From: Argyresthia goedartella
Lineage: Eukaryota; Arthropoda; Insecta; Lepidoptera; Argyresthiidae
Direction of reading: 5' to 3'
DNA length: 64,000 nucleotides
Assembly: GCA_949825045.1 (NCBI GenBank)
Contig: OX463829.1
Span: 27,244,715 to 27,308,714 of the forward strand
Under the pieces are notes generated by a model. The model made no database searches and had not been told where the DNA came from. It saw nothing but the letters and a program-made list of their open reading frames with translations. The position numbers were made by a program, and so were the translations under genes. Below are positions 42,210-52,640 of the stretch, piece after piece. Position 1 is the stretch's first letter. Each line of letters starts with the position of its first letter.

Positions 42210-42486
42210 CGGTTTCCTGCAGCACTTTCTTGGCGGCGGCGATCTCAGCCTCCTTGAAGCTGGTCGAGCAGATCTGCTCCAGGGAGAGCTCGTCCATCAC
42301 GTCCAGCTTCTGTTGTACGAAGGCGAGCAGCTCGTTCACCAAGATGGTGTCCGCGCGCTTGACTGGTACAGCCATGGCGGTATCAATATTGCGAAAACTA
42401 GGTCGACACTGAGTTATGGGACATTGTTGCAGACGCTGCTAGGAAGCGTCCGTACGTGCCGGTGTCGCAGTTGCAACTGAATAATG

Positions 42487-42518
42487 CATATAATGTACAT
42501 GTATATGTACATTATATG
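42487..42518. repeat. perfect palindrome upstream of the ORF1 start
   Basis: 42487-42500 (CATATAATGTACAT) and 42505-42518 are exact inverse complements around GTAT. It lies about 110 bp upstream of the Met at 42375. Confidence 0.88.
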
Positions 42519-43407
42519 TATTATTATATGTATATGTATATTGTAGGATTGACTATATTATTATCACGAATAAACCTACCATGGGTGAATTTGAACTTTC
42601 ATTGAACGAAGAAATATTTTAGGGTAAAACACTGTGGTAGCATGAGTGAAAACTAAAGGGGCGAGTGCAACGAAGCCCCCGAATAGTCTTCGTGTTAGTT
42701 CGACATGTTTAAAACAAGAAACACCACGTAGATTGAATAAAATGCTTTTAAATGACATGTTTTCGTGTTTCTGACCATTTCATGAAATAATTGACTAAAT
42801 CATGAAATGGTTGGCAAGGGAAATGGCCGTTTCCAACCTTAGAGGAAATAAAAAACAAATTTGGTTTCGCTTACCAACACATTTTGGGATTCATTATAAT
42901 TTTTATATATATAGATAAGTACTTAAGTTTGCAACGCCGCTGTTCCCACGACCCAGGGGATTCTATCCTGGAACAAAAAGCAAGGTATGCTGCTGTATAT
43001 AAATATTGTTTACCTAGAATGCCTCTCGGTAAACAACTAGGGATACATTCCCAATATTCCCTCAAATTACACCCGATAATTTGTGCATGAAAATTAGTTC
43101 CGCACAGTCATTCCCGTAGCCTCTTCGGAATAACTCCGGTATATGAACAGAGATTCCTTTCAAATCGTCCGAGGAGCTACCCTCGTCAAGCGAGGAGCTG
43201 TCGTTGCAGACTGGACAATTTTGGTCACGACTGTACTGTTGGACTAAAAACTGCTGTCGTAAATTAACGTGTTTCCTCTGAAGATTTCAAAAAGATCAAA
43301 TAGCGGCAGCAATAGTGTACCCCTGTTAAGTTCAATAAAGAACACCAAAACAATGTATGTACATATAAACCTAATAATACTGACAAAATCTGACTCCTAA
43401 ACTGAAT
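42519..43407. other. non-coding, nothing recognised
   Basis: A short repeat-like phrase, GGGGCGAGTGCAACGAAGCC, lies at 42658. The open frames here overlap on both strands and have no motif. Confidence 0.35.
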
Positions 43408-43460
43408 AACCGGTTAAGTGCGAGTAGGACTCACGCACGAAGGGTTCTGTACTACCACTG
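43408..43460 (+). repeat. Rep-A head fragment
   Basis: ACCGGTTAAGTGCGAGTAGG and CGCACGAAGGGTTCTGTACT match the head of the repeat at 4145-4555. Confidence 0.65.
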
Positions 43461-45061
43461 CTTGGCCGAGCAGCCTCAGCCGCTCCGTCTCACTCGGTGC
43501 GCAGCAGTGCGCGGTCACCTAAGCCCCTCTGTGCCTCTGGCTCATAAACAATGCTCTAGCCACAAGACTGCCTAGGTAGTGGGGAGCCCTGATCCGGATT
43601 TTTATTCGGAAACGGCAAAACTGAGATATTTTTAAAATATGTACGAAAGGTCGAGGTCAAGGTCAATAACCTCAAGGTCAATATTTTTTAAATAAATCGA
43701 GTGTAAAAAACGTCAAAGCTAAAAATTTCTGCGAAATATTCACGAAAGGTTAAGTTCAAGGTCGACGTACAAGGTTTTTGAATGACGGCGACTAAAAAAA
43801 ACGGCCAAATTCGTAGTTTCCCCACCCTAATACTCCCACATCCTCCGGTTTCAAATGCTTAATATGGCGAAAAAATAATACATAACTCGAAAACTAATTA
43901 TTTCCGACGGTACGCGTATTTTAAAATTATCTATAAATACACTAATAAAGCATAGAAAAAATCAGCAAAAGCTTCTGAAACCGTCGTCTTTCTAAAGCTC
44001 TTCGGGGTAATGTCATTTTATGTCTGTTTTTTAAATATTTATTTAATTAGCATTTTAGGTTTACGAGAAATACATATTTATAATCCTCATTACAAGTGCT
44101 TTTATTTGAAATGTCATATGATAACGCTACAGTTTTTTTCCCCCTATTGTGCCCCCCATATATTTCTCATTATTTTTCCTGTTATATATGAATAATTCTA
44201 GGTGAATATATAGGTAAATAATTCCATAATCAGAGTATCGGATATAATGAGGGAATAATGGTGGTTTTTTGCCTATTTCCTTAATTATTTTTTCAGCTTT
44301 ATGAAAAAAAGTATATTTGACAACCTAGCCCTCAGTTCCTGGCAGCCTTGCCATTCCTGGCTCCAGAAGCGGCCTTGGTAACGGTGGGTCAGAGGGTGAA
44401 AACCATCCCCGGCCGAGATCCGGCTGCTACATAAATACCTTAGCCTTGGAACAGCATAAACTCTTTGCTATGAACACCATCTTTCAAAAAAGACCTGCTT
44501 GAAAATGGACTTGGATCAGTCCCGATGGAAAACTTAAAAATAAATAGAGTAGATGTTTTCGTCACAAATTATTTTAAGACTAGCAGCGACCTTCGTTAAG
44601 TGAGTCCACACTTGTCTTTGCAAAGAGAGGAAGAAGATGATAAGTTCCCAGATTAGAAACTGTGTATGGTCTGTTCTATTTGTTCTTTGAACATTTTCCA
44701 TGTCGACAGTACATACCAACTTAAATTACTTTCCAACCTGGACACCATAGTAATAATAACTGAGCTCACAACTACTCACAATGTCCGATAGAGTTAGGTG
44801 TTTGTCGATGTAATTTCAAACTAAGCCCTATAAACCCTGATGCAAAACCGACGACTCAAAGTTTAACAGTCACTCAAAATCATGACTGTCGCTCGGTAAT
44901 TGATATCGTCAGTATGACGTTTAAGTGGCCCTTTATTGAAATAGAAGCCTGTGAATGTCGCTTTTAGTTACTATTCAGGAGTATTTTAAAACCAGGGACT
45001 GATTTTAAACCCAATAAATCACCATCAATCAGTTTAGGGTTTTGTAAATATGATTGCATAA
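43461..45061. other. non-coding, nothing recognised
   Basis: 43640-43780 has several AAGGTCAA/AAGGTTAAG phrases that may belong to the preceding repeat. Otherwise AT-rich and unassigned. Confidence 0.35.
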
Positions 45062-45150
45062 AAGTATTCATTTTTATTGCACAAGACCAATGAACACAGA
45101 AATACCCTTTTCAACGGCGCGCTTTCAAAAGATTTCTTCCAGAAAACCTA
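45062..45150 (-). repeat. LINE 3' UTR scrap
   Basis: AAAAGATTTCTTCCAGAAAAC and the TTTTTATTGCAC start match the 3' UTRs of the LINEs at 12785-13392 and 31085-33895 at their ends. Confidence 0.5.
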
Positions 45151-45659
45151 TAATGTAGAGGAATTAATTGAGCTAACAATAATAAGAAAGGTTTATGCGT
45201 GAAACTGACAGAAAAATAACTTAACTCAGACCCTTAGATGCATTATTTTTCATATTTCAATAACAAAATATAAATATGTTGCAGAAATACATGTCAGAAG
45301 TATGGAAAGATAATTTAAATATCTACCCATTTTTTTTTTGCAATAGAAATTAAACTGAAAACCGCAAAATCTCGAACCACTTAAAACCAAAACGATTTTT
45401 TTGTTTATGATTAAAGTTTTAAAAAAATACTTTCACAAAGACATCATTTATATCGAATAAATGTATAAAAAAATTATGTGTCGCTATAAAAAAATATGTT
45501 CTTTTTTTTTCTTTCAACCTGAAGTCTTATAATTGATGATAATTTGAATAGGCTAGTATTTAATCGCACATCAAAAATACTGATTTGCACAACAAAAAAT
45601 AATCAACAAAAACAGTTATGTTTTAAATATTTTATGTGTACTGCAGTTTATGTTTTAAG
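45151..45659. other. non-coding, AT-rich
   Basis: Nothing recognised. Confidence 0.35.
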
Positions 45660-45840
45660 TATTTTTTGTTGTTCTTACATATTCAACCTACCACGAAGGA
45701 TAAACGGGGCCTCGCTTTGCTCACACCATTTACCCTTCACCTTAGCTTAGGTGCAGCTTCACCGCAGCATTTTGCCATGATATTTGCTGTGAAAATCAGT
45801 ATTTTTGATGTGCAGTTTAATATTTTCCCTTTTGAATATA
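45660..45840 (+). repeat. dispersed repeat, related to 24990-25160
   Basis: Shares CGAAGGATAAA, ACCCTTCACCTTAGCTTAGG, GCTGTGAAAATCAGTATTTT and TGATGTGCAGTTTAATATTT with 24990-25160. Confidence 0.55.
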
Positions 45841-46089
45841 CGATCTTTAGGACAAGCTCTTGTTCAGCAGTGGACTAAATTGAGCGACACCATACCTAAC
45901 CAAGAAACATACGAACAGGTAATTTGTAGTAAGACCCAGAAACCTTACGTGGTCCGGAATATTCAGACCAAGTTTATTCAGAATAGTCCAGACCACGGGT
46001 TCCCAAACGGGGGTGCGCGCCCCTCCAAGGCGGGCACGGTATGATCCAGGCGCGGCGAGCGCCTTTAGAACTGGACTGATAAAGTATGC

Positions 46090-46900
46090 ACCAGATCTTT
46101 TTAGTTGTTAGTTTCTTGACATTATCCGATTTCTTTCAAATACAAATTAAAATCGCTTTAAATGTCAGGTCGTGTGAAATAACCGCGTTTACAGTTACAG
46201 AAAAGATCTACAGATCTCATTGCTTACTCGTTACTCGACATTGGGAGCCATGTGAAATTTCAGACGACGCCTCTCACAATAAGTTTTGTTGGTTGTTAGT
46301 TACTCCGTCTTAATCCAAGTGAAAATTCAGGGGCGGCCTTCTTCTCTTGATCTAAGATCTTTTTAAAAAGAGATCTTAAAAATAATCGGTGGAAATTTCT
46401 TTACCCTTTCTTCCACAGTGTATTCTAAGAATAATATATATGTCGCTGAAGGGTCAGGACCGATGGATGAGGGCGTCAAAAGGATGGGTGAGATGGGTCG
46501 TTCAATCGGAGATTCAATAGTTCTATTCAGTATGCATGGTGATGATTGTGTGGGTACTCGAGCAATGGAGATAACAGTTTCCTTATTAATTTTATTAATT
46601 TTTGGGGCACTAGTCTCGACACAGAATAAAAACACTTGACATGGGGAGCACTAGTTACAAAACAATCACTCTGCAAAACACGACTGATCGACACAGACTG
46701 CAACGTTGCTCACTAAAATGTCTTTTCTTGCGGTGGCTCTGTGTAGCGGGTTGCTCCCCTCCCTCAAATATGGCGAAGGGGGTAATGGCTGGTGCACAAG
46801 TCATACTCATGAACGGGTGCTGCTTGGGGGCACTGGTCCTGTCTGGTTTCTCATAAGTTATGGTCATTACAGCTTGTCTTTGTTCTTATTTATTTATTTT
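46090..46900. other. unassigned stretch with minus-strand open frames
   Basis: Minus-strand frames at 46635-46363 and 46867-46655 are open but carry nothing I recognise, and plus-strand frames overlap them. At about 46364-46440 the repeat phrase GATCTAAGATCTTTTTAAAA and TTCTTCCACAGTGTATTC is shared with 51985-52062 (reverse) and 53655-53725. Confidence 0.35.
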
Positions 46901-47025
46901 GTTAGATTGTTCTTTTGAGATATCTTATTGGTATTTATGGATACGATGTTATAATATTGTCATTAGATTAGATAATTGTTATATCGTACATTGAGTACTA
47001 AAATAAAAAATTGTCGAAATAATAA

Positions 47026-47899
47026 TTTAAATATGACATTCCCGTAGAGTTTCTTGGTGCTATCTTCTCTCTTCTCTTCAAAGCACTGGTAGAGTTAATG
47101 GAAATTCCTATTCCAGCGCAAGATTTAGCCTTGAATCACCACTTGAAGGGGAAATTTCCTTTTTCCAACTCAAACCATAATCAGTTATTTACTCTTTAGT
47201 TGATCATATTGGATTTATTTTTTATTTTTTCCATGTATATGAGACTTACCTAAGTGTTTGATTGTAAAAGTGCATTATTTTGCCTACTTGCAATAAAGAT
47301 TTGAGTTTTTTTAGTTGACTGGCGCGCATGCCTTTTTAAAGCACGCACACTTAACCTCCACATTAGTGGCCCAACCTAAGCGAGTGAACAAATCGCTTTT
47401 GTGACCGTACTTATCACTACTGTCTATCTCAATAGATTGATCCTTACACTACGACATATATATATATAACATTTTAAATATGACATTCCCGTAGAGTTTC
47501 TTGGTGCTATCTTCTCTCTTCTCTTCAAAGCACTGGTAGAGTTAATGGAGTTTCCTATTCCAGCGCAAGATTTAGCCTTGAATCACCACTTGAAGGGGAA
47601 ATTTCCTTTTTCCAACTCAAACCATAATCAGTTATTTACTCTTTAGTTGATCATATTGGATTTATTTTTTATTTTTTTCATGTATATGAGACTTACCTAA
47701 GTGTTTGATTGTAAAAGTGCATTATTTTGTCTACTTGCAATAAATGATTTGAGTTTTTTTAGTTGACTGGCGCGCATGCCTTTTTAAAGCACGCACACTT
47801 AACCTTCACATTAGTGGCCCAACCTAAGCGAGTGAACAAATCGCTTTTGTGACCGTACTTATCACTACTGTCTATCTCAATAGATTGATCCTTACACTA
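47026..47899 (+). repeat. tandem duplication of a 426-bp unit
   Basis: 47026-47451 and 47473-47899 are the same sequence with about six differences, separated by 21 bp of mostly TA repeats. Each unit has AATAAA about two thirds along, then AGTTGACTGGCGCGCATGCC and a run ending GATTGATCCTTACACTA. The AATAAA and the following leader-like part recall an LTR of a Gypsy-type element, but no coding part is near. Confidence 0.85.
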
Positions 47900-47939
47900 T
47901 ATATACAGATATAAAGAAATTTAGATTTAGATTTTTATT

Positions 47940-48185
47940 TTCAAGCGAAACTCTAATGGAACTGGGCCGGGCACGTGAGTCGAATGCACCCAGACAGATA
48001 GGCGAAGGTATTCACTGACTGGGTGCCACAGAAGGACACCAACATAGAGGAGGGCCCAGAAGGAGATGGAGGGACGACATGGATAGATTCCAGTCATATT
48101 GGGTCGGCATGACGCCCGATAGGGATTCCTGGGTACGATCAAGGGAGGCCTTTGCCCAGCAGTGGGATACAGAATAGGCTATATA
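47940..48185 (+). pseudogene. RTE-type LINE C-terminal fragment
   Basis: Frames in turn read NWAGHVSRMHPDR, then GGRRAQ-like Arg/Gly sequence with a frameshift, then RWRDDMDRFQSYWVG, DRDSWVRSREAFAQQWD. The order WAGHV.R, GRP..RW.DD and EAF.QQW is the C-terminus of RTE-clade reverse transcriptases. A stop and a shift near 48000-48060 break it. The element ends in an A-run near 48180-48193. 5'-truncated. Confidence 0.7.
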
Positions 48186-48574
48186 AAAAAAAAGATCTTG
48201 AGCTTGGCTTAATAATTGTCGCTTAGCCTTTTTACTCACTCATCCTCACTTTGGCCCTTCTTATACAAAATGACAATAGTATTTGACATCCCAAACAAGG
48301 GAGCGCGGTATTTAAGCAGAGCGGGGGGGCGCATATTGTAAAAGGTTGGGAACCTATGTTCTGGACTATATGTACATATGTATGTTCGTCGCATCAGAAA
48401 GCGTGTCCAGTTGCCGTCACTCATATTAGCATATTCTAACCACCTTCCTGTTTGTGATGACGTCACCTGGAAAGACGAACGTAACACCTGTTCACCAAGA
48501 GGATAGTAAGCTCTAAAGTTAAATGTATTTAATGGTATTTGTTTCCCAGCAGTGGGAAGACCTAATGATAACTT

Positions 48575-48735
48575 GCCAACGACCTCTGTGGCGTTCTGGT
48601 TCGAGGTTCTGCCTCCCAAGCGAGTGGTCCCGGTTTTGAATCGCGGCTGAGGTGGAAGTAACAACCCTAGGTCTTGGATGTGTATGTGTGTGAAGTCACT
48701 GTTTCTGGTTACCACGACACATGGTATCCTACCGT
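48575..48735 (+). repeat. tRNA-derived SINE
   Basis: ACGACCTCTGTGGCGTTCTG, GCCTCCCAAGCGAGTGGTCC, then GGTTTTGAATCGC (a decayed B-box) and GCTGAGGTGGAAGTAACAAC and ATGTGTATGTGTGTGAAGTC. I recognise this as a common lepidopteran SINE with a tRNA-like head. It ends with the reverse CCACGACACATGGTATCCTA phrase. Confidence 0.7.
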
Positions 48736-49019
48736 GTTATCACAAAAAATATTTACCAACGTTTAACCTCAAAACAAACATCAAATCTGATACATTTTTG
48801 TTTTTAAACAAGTGTTGAACAGTAGTTTTTTTTGTGGTAAGGCCCCTAAGTGTTTGAGATCTCAGCTCAATAGAATACAGGTGGCGTATCGCCATCTAGT
48901 CTCAGTCTCATAATATGTTTACTAAAGACTCATTCCAGATACCATTGTATGTTAAAATAATGATTATAGATACTTTAGAATGTTGAAATTATAGGTTTTA
49001 TTAAACTTTAGAGACGCAC

Positions 49020-49440
49020 AGCATCTATAATAGTAATGTATGTGACTGATACGTAATGGAGAGCATTAAAACTCGCGTGTGGGTCTATGTAACGCGCCGA
49101 AGGCGAGTTTGATAATAATATCACTCGAGAGATTTAATGCCTAATTATGTATATTTACATACACTAGTTTATCTATACACATATCAAACGCTCTCTTTGA
49201 TGTTTTCAGGAACCGCATGTTCGACCGGCATTGTGGCATTTATCATTGCTCTGCACTTGTTTAGCTTGTTCAGTACTACCAACTTCACAAACAAACTAGC
49301 GGCGGCTCGCAGGCGGGCGTCAGTGTTCGAAATTTGAATGTCATAATATGTCGACATATTGATACATTATTGTCATAATATATGAATATTCACTTACGCA
49401 ATAAGTTTTTACCCAGTAGTATATCATTATTATGCTGTAA
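49020..49440 (+). repeat. unclassified repeat Rep-B, copy 3
   Basis: Same block order as 11040-11545 and 30590-31075. It has an extra piece near 49076-49108 (ACTCGCGTGTGGGTCTATGT .. GAAGGCGAGTTTGATAAT) with short self-complementary ends (ACTCGC / GCGAGT). Confidence 0.65.
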
Positions 49441-49494
49441 AGAGGGTTTATGACGTCACCTAGTGCACTGATGATTCTATTGTGGGCATTTGTG

Positions 49495-49625
49495 GGGCAA
49501 CAACTTAACATTTGCCTCTCAAAAACCGAGGGACGGGTCTCGATTGTGAATCTTATGCCATCGTAATAAAATTTAAAACCTATAACGGAAAAGTTGCGTA
49601 AATTAACGCCGGTGTTATTCAAGAG
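49495..49625 (+). repeat. repeat Rep-D, copy 2
   Basis: CTCTCAAAAACCGAGGGACG, AATCTTATGCCATCGTAATA and AACCTATAACGGAAAAGTTG match 35440-35575, ending in GGTGTTATTCAAGAGGCTAA where the other copy has its palindrome. Confidence 0.6.
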
Positions 49626-49639
49626 GCTAATTGTTATGT

Positions 49640-50145
49640 CATTATTTTTAACACCATTATATTAGCTTCACCTATAGCTATGAAAAGGAATCTTGCAAGT
49701 TAAATTTGACCCATTTCCCGGTTTCCGATTGAGCTAAAATTTTGAATATTTATGTAAGTTCAGTGATAATGCAATATTATGATACCATTGAGCAGATCTG
49801 ATGATGGAGCCGGATGGTGGTCACAGGAACTCCGTGATAAAATAACGCGATCCTACCGAGTTTGGGCTATTTAGAATCGTCTCGGTAAGTAGTTGATGGA
49901 TTAGTGAGGGAATAGAGCTGATCTGAGGATGTGAGCTAAAGGTGAATAGTGGAACTCTTCAATGGCCACTAGTGATCCCCTCGAGTTTGGACTCGTTTGA
50001 TTTGTTTTAACGTGACAAGTACATTGCTCTTAGTGAGGATATCGAGCTGATCTGATGATGGAACAGGATGGTGGTCACAGGAACTCTTTGATAAAATAAC
50101 GCCATACTACCGAATTTGGCCTCTTTAGAATCGTCTTGCTCACCA
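49640..50145 (+). repeat. repeat Rep-C with an internal duplication
   Basis: CCCGGTTTCCGATTGAGCTA, then GATCTGATGATGGAGCCGGA and GGTGGTCACAGGAACTCCGT at about 49795-49845. The last two phrases return at about 50050-50100 with small changes, so about 255 bp are duplicated in tandem. Confidence 0.6.
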
Positions 50146-50881
50146 AGAAGATTATAAAGTTGATAAGAGTGTTTTTAAGTTTTTAACTTGGTAATTATTC
50201 TTTTCTGGCCAGCAGAGAAGCGAAATCGTTAAATATAAATAAAGACTGTAAAACAACAGAAATATAAATAACTATTTATGTCAAAATTATTTAATTCAAC
50301 GTATCGTATTGACTGCGGCCTTTCTGGTTCGAGATGTCATAACGTGGGTGTGCGCCTGCTCATCTAGATTTCCCTAGTTCACTCAGATGGATAAAGGTGA
50401 ACAGTAATAAAAAACCCTCCGTTCACCCAGGTGCTCGGTGGGTAAAAAGGGGGAAAATTTGTTGATAGTCGATTGTTGCACTAAGCAGAAATTAATGTAT
50501 TGATGCATCGAACGCTTATTTGGAGCCCGAGCGCCAGCGAGGGCTCTAAAAGGCAAGAGTTCAATATGAATTACTTAATGCGGGGTGCTTTATCTGCTTT
50601 TCTTTCAACTACTGCAAGGAAAGTAGGCGAACAATAAAACTGAAGAGAAATTAGAATATTTTAAATAGGCAACCGCACGCTCGTATTTCTCCGTGAAAAT
50701 AAGCTCTGTTTACTTTTTTATTTTATTTAATTCTTTATGGCCAGTATTTTCTAAGCCTATCACCGACATCACTTCACACTGTGTAACTCCATAAGGCCGC
50801 GAAGGTGGCAAACGAATGCATTATAAACCTAGGGTTTTACTTTCAGTAACTTCACATGTGCCACCGCTTTAGTTGCGCGAT
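50146..50881. other. non-coding, nothing recognised
   Basis: The short phrase GGAGCCCGAGCGCCAGCGAG at 50521 is repeat-like. No gene. Confidence 0.35.
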
Positions 50882-51272
50882 TAAAAAAAAACCGGTCAAG
50901 TGCGAGTCTAAATCGCGCACGAAGGGTTCCGTATCACCGTTCAATGGAAGCGATGGTGCGGATTGAATAGTTTGGATTTTGCACAGCAAAATATTGTTTA
51001 CAAAGTTATTGGTGCGGTTACTTTCACACTCCATGTACGTAACCAGGTGCATCCATAAGTTTGTATGTGGTATTGAAAGAATTGTTGTATGGGAGCCCCC
51101 TTAAATATTTCTTTTATCCTGTTTTTTAGTATTTGTTGTTATAGCGGCAACATAAATACATAATCTATCTTGAGATACAGCCTGGTGACAGACGGACGGA
51201 CGGACGGACGGACAGCGGAGTCTCAGTAATAGGGTCCCGTTTGGAACCCTTCGGGTACGGAACCCTAAAAAC
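50882..51272 (+). repeat. lepidopteran dispersed repeat (Rep-A), near complete
   Basis: Begins AAAAAACCGGTCAAGTGCGA, has (GACG)n at about 51189-51210 and ends GGGTACGGAACCCTAAAAA. The interior is nearly the same as 4145-4555 over the part around ACAGCAAAATATTGTTTACA. Confidence 0.75.
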
Positions 51273-52095
51273 TAAAACAGAGCACTAAAAGATTGCCATA
51301 CTTTTTTCTGCTCCTAAGCAATAAAGTGCCGCTCTCTGCTGGATATGTAGCGCAGTTATGATAGAATTGCAGCGTAGTTGGAAGAAAAACTTATTTCTTT
51401 GTCAATAAACAGTGGTACAGGTTACAATCATTAACTATCATCACAGGAAGGATTCGGTAACTTACGTTAATACTATTGTGGGGCCAGAAGCCATGTCTGT
51501 ACCTGAATATAAATGATGTTATGTTAAGTTAACTATATTGCTATCTGTACCTTCTTCTAGAGAGCTAACGATTCCAATGCTGTACAAATCATAAAACTGC
51601 ACAACCATGAACTTCCTACTTTGTACCTTTATGGTACAGATGCAGAGGGTTGCTACTTTTACAGTTAAGTATCCGATACTATGAAACCCAATCGGCAATA
51701 GTGGTTCTCCCGACTTCTCCCAAAGCGGTGTGTAGTCAGGCATTAGAAATTTGAACAGGCGTCTTCACTGGAACCTACTTAGATAGGATCTGTATAATGG
51801 AATCTTATCGAATGTTTAGGAGTCGAACCCCAGCATTTGATACAAAAGAGTATTGGGGTGGCTTCTGGTGAGTTCTGTTTGTAACTTTCAAAAGAAAGTA
51901 ATGTTTCAAAAGAGTAAATTCGAAAGCGTTAGGGCCAACATTTTATAGGGTTAAGATATTTAGATATACTCAGCAATCGTCTTTTTTGCCTGTCGTCTAC
52001 ATTGGACCATTGTGGGAGAAGGTTGAAACGTTGAAACTACCACAGATTATTTTTTAGATCTCTTTTAAAAATGTATTGTAAACTAATAAAAAAAA
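51273..52095. other. non-coding, with a short repeat at 51985-52062
   Basis: The reverse of CTGTGGTAGTTTCAACGTTT and CCCACAATGGTCCAATGTAG lies at 51995-52062; plus-strand relatives are at 46364-46440 and 53655-53725. No gene seen. Confidence 0.4.
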
Positions 52096-52135
52096 ACTCT
52101 CTCTCTCTTTCTCTCTCTCTCTCTCTTTCTCTCTC
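52096..52135. repeat. (TC)n microsatellite
   Basis: CTCTCTCTCTTTCTCTCTCT and similar, 40 bp, directly beside the LINE fragment. Confidence 0.9.
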
Positions 52136-52640
52136 AACTAGTTACAGTTAGTATGTCAATTTCTTTAAAAAGCTCTCCTTCGGAGTCTGTTGGTTTTAAA
52201 TTATAAATTACTTTAATAGCTCTTTTCTGTAAAATAAAAAAAAGTTTATATATGCGCTGCTTTCCCCCATAACAAGATACCATAGAACATGACACTATGA
52301 AAGTTATTAAAACATATTAGCCTACATGTAGCCACATCCGTGTTTTGTCTGATGTTCCTAACAACGTAAGCTGCAGAACTTAATCTATCAGCTAATTTGT
52401 CTATGTGGGGTTCCCACTGCAATTTGCTATCAATATTAATTCCAAGATACTTCGTATCATTTACTAATTCCAACGTGTTGCTGTCTAATACTAAACTAAG
52501 ACAATACACCAATAACATCATCAAAATATTATTTTTGTCTTTCAATTTTGAAGACCAGTGAAGCATACATATCATCAGCAAACAACACTATGTCAGTCAA
52601 CTTCTCCACCATGAAAAGCAGATCGTTTATATATTCCAGG
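52136..52640 (-). pseudogene. LINE reverse transcriptase fragment
   Basis: Reading the minus strand: LLFMVEKLTDIVLFADD with a shift just after the FADD box (about 52575-52600), then 52581-52246 gives NDTKYLGINIDSKLQWEPHI and YGILLWGKAAHI. It breaks off near 52246 and continues weakly to about 52136 (RELF-like). Same family as 4718-5262 by the nearly identical SAAY.VRNIRQ..DVAT block. The frameshift beside the active site makes it inactive. Confidence 0.75.

Larger units (their letters stand above)
40100..42375 (-). pseudogene. ORF1-type protein without RT, split by an insert
   Basis: Minus-strand Met at 42375 opens a reading with NELLAFVQQKLDVMDELSLE and EAEIAAAKKVL, which stops at 42205 inside an insert. 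It resumes near 41130 with VARRNASGKKDLQDIF, DDVPTYVARDLNKLPPVTFD and a leucine-rich coiled-coil stretch (VDVTRLLKDIVRLQADVTEI) and goes on to 40100. Joined across the insert, the frame matches. The middle is Ala/Pro/Arg-rich; the end (from about 40370) has LYISRIDVKMSCQDVERHIL, an RRM-like or RNA-binding fold typical of retroelement ORF1 proteins. I know this N-terminal/KLPP/coiled-coil order from multicopy insect proteins. No endonuclease or RT follows; a poly(A)-like signal and ATT tail come about 100 bp after the stop, so the element seems to be ORF1-only and mobilised in trans. It is also GC-rich compared with its surroundings. Confidence 0.65.
45983..48369. mobile_element. composite region with hAT-like inverted ends
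   Basis: The left end ATAGTCCAGACCACGGGTTC, CCAAACGGGGG and GCGCCCC is mirrored at the right end, whose inverse complement reads ATAGTCCAGAACATAGGTTC, CCAACC and GCGCCCC. CAG..GGTTCCCAA followed by GCGCCCC is the usual form of hAT-type ends. The inside (2.4 kb) holds no transposase, but contains the 426-bp tandem duplication and an RTE tail, so it may be a MITE loaded with later insertions, or two separate ends by chance. No 8-bp target duplication was seen. Confidence 0.4.

Noticed and set aside
46363..46867. Minus-strand two-part gene
   Set aside because: The readings do not join, and a repeat shared with other places enters the lower part.
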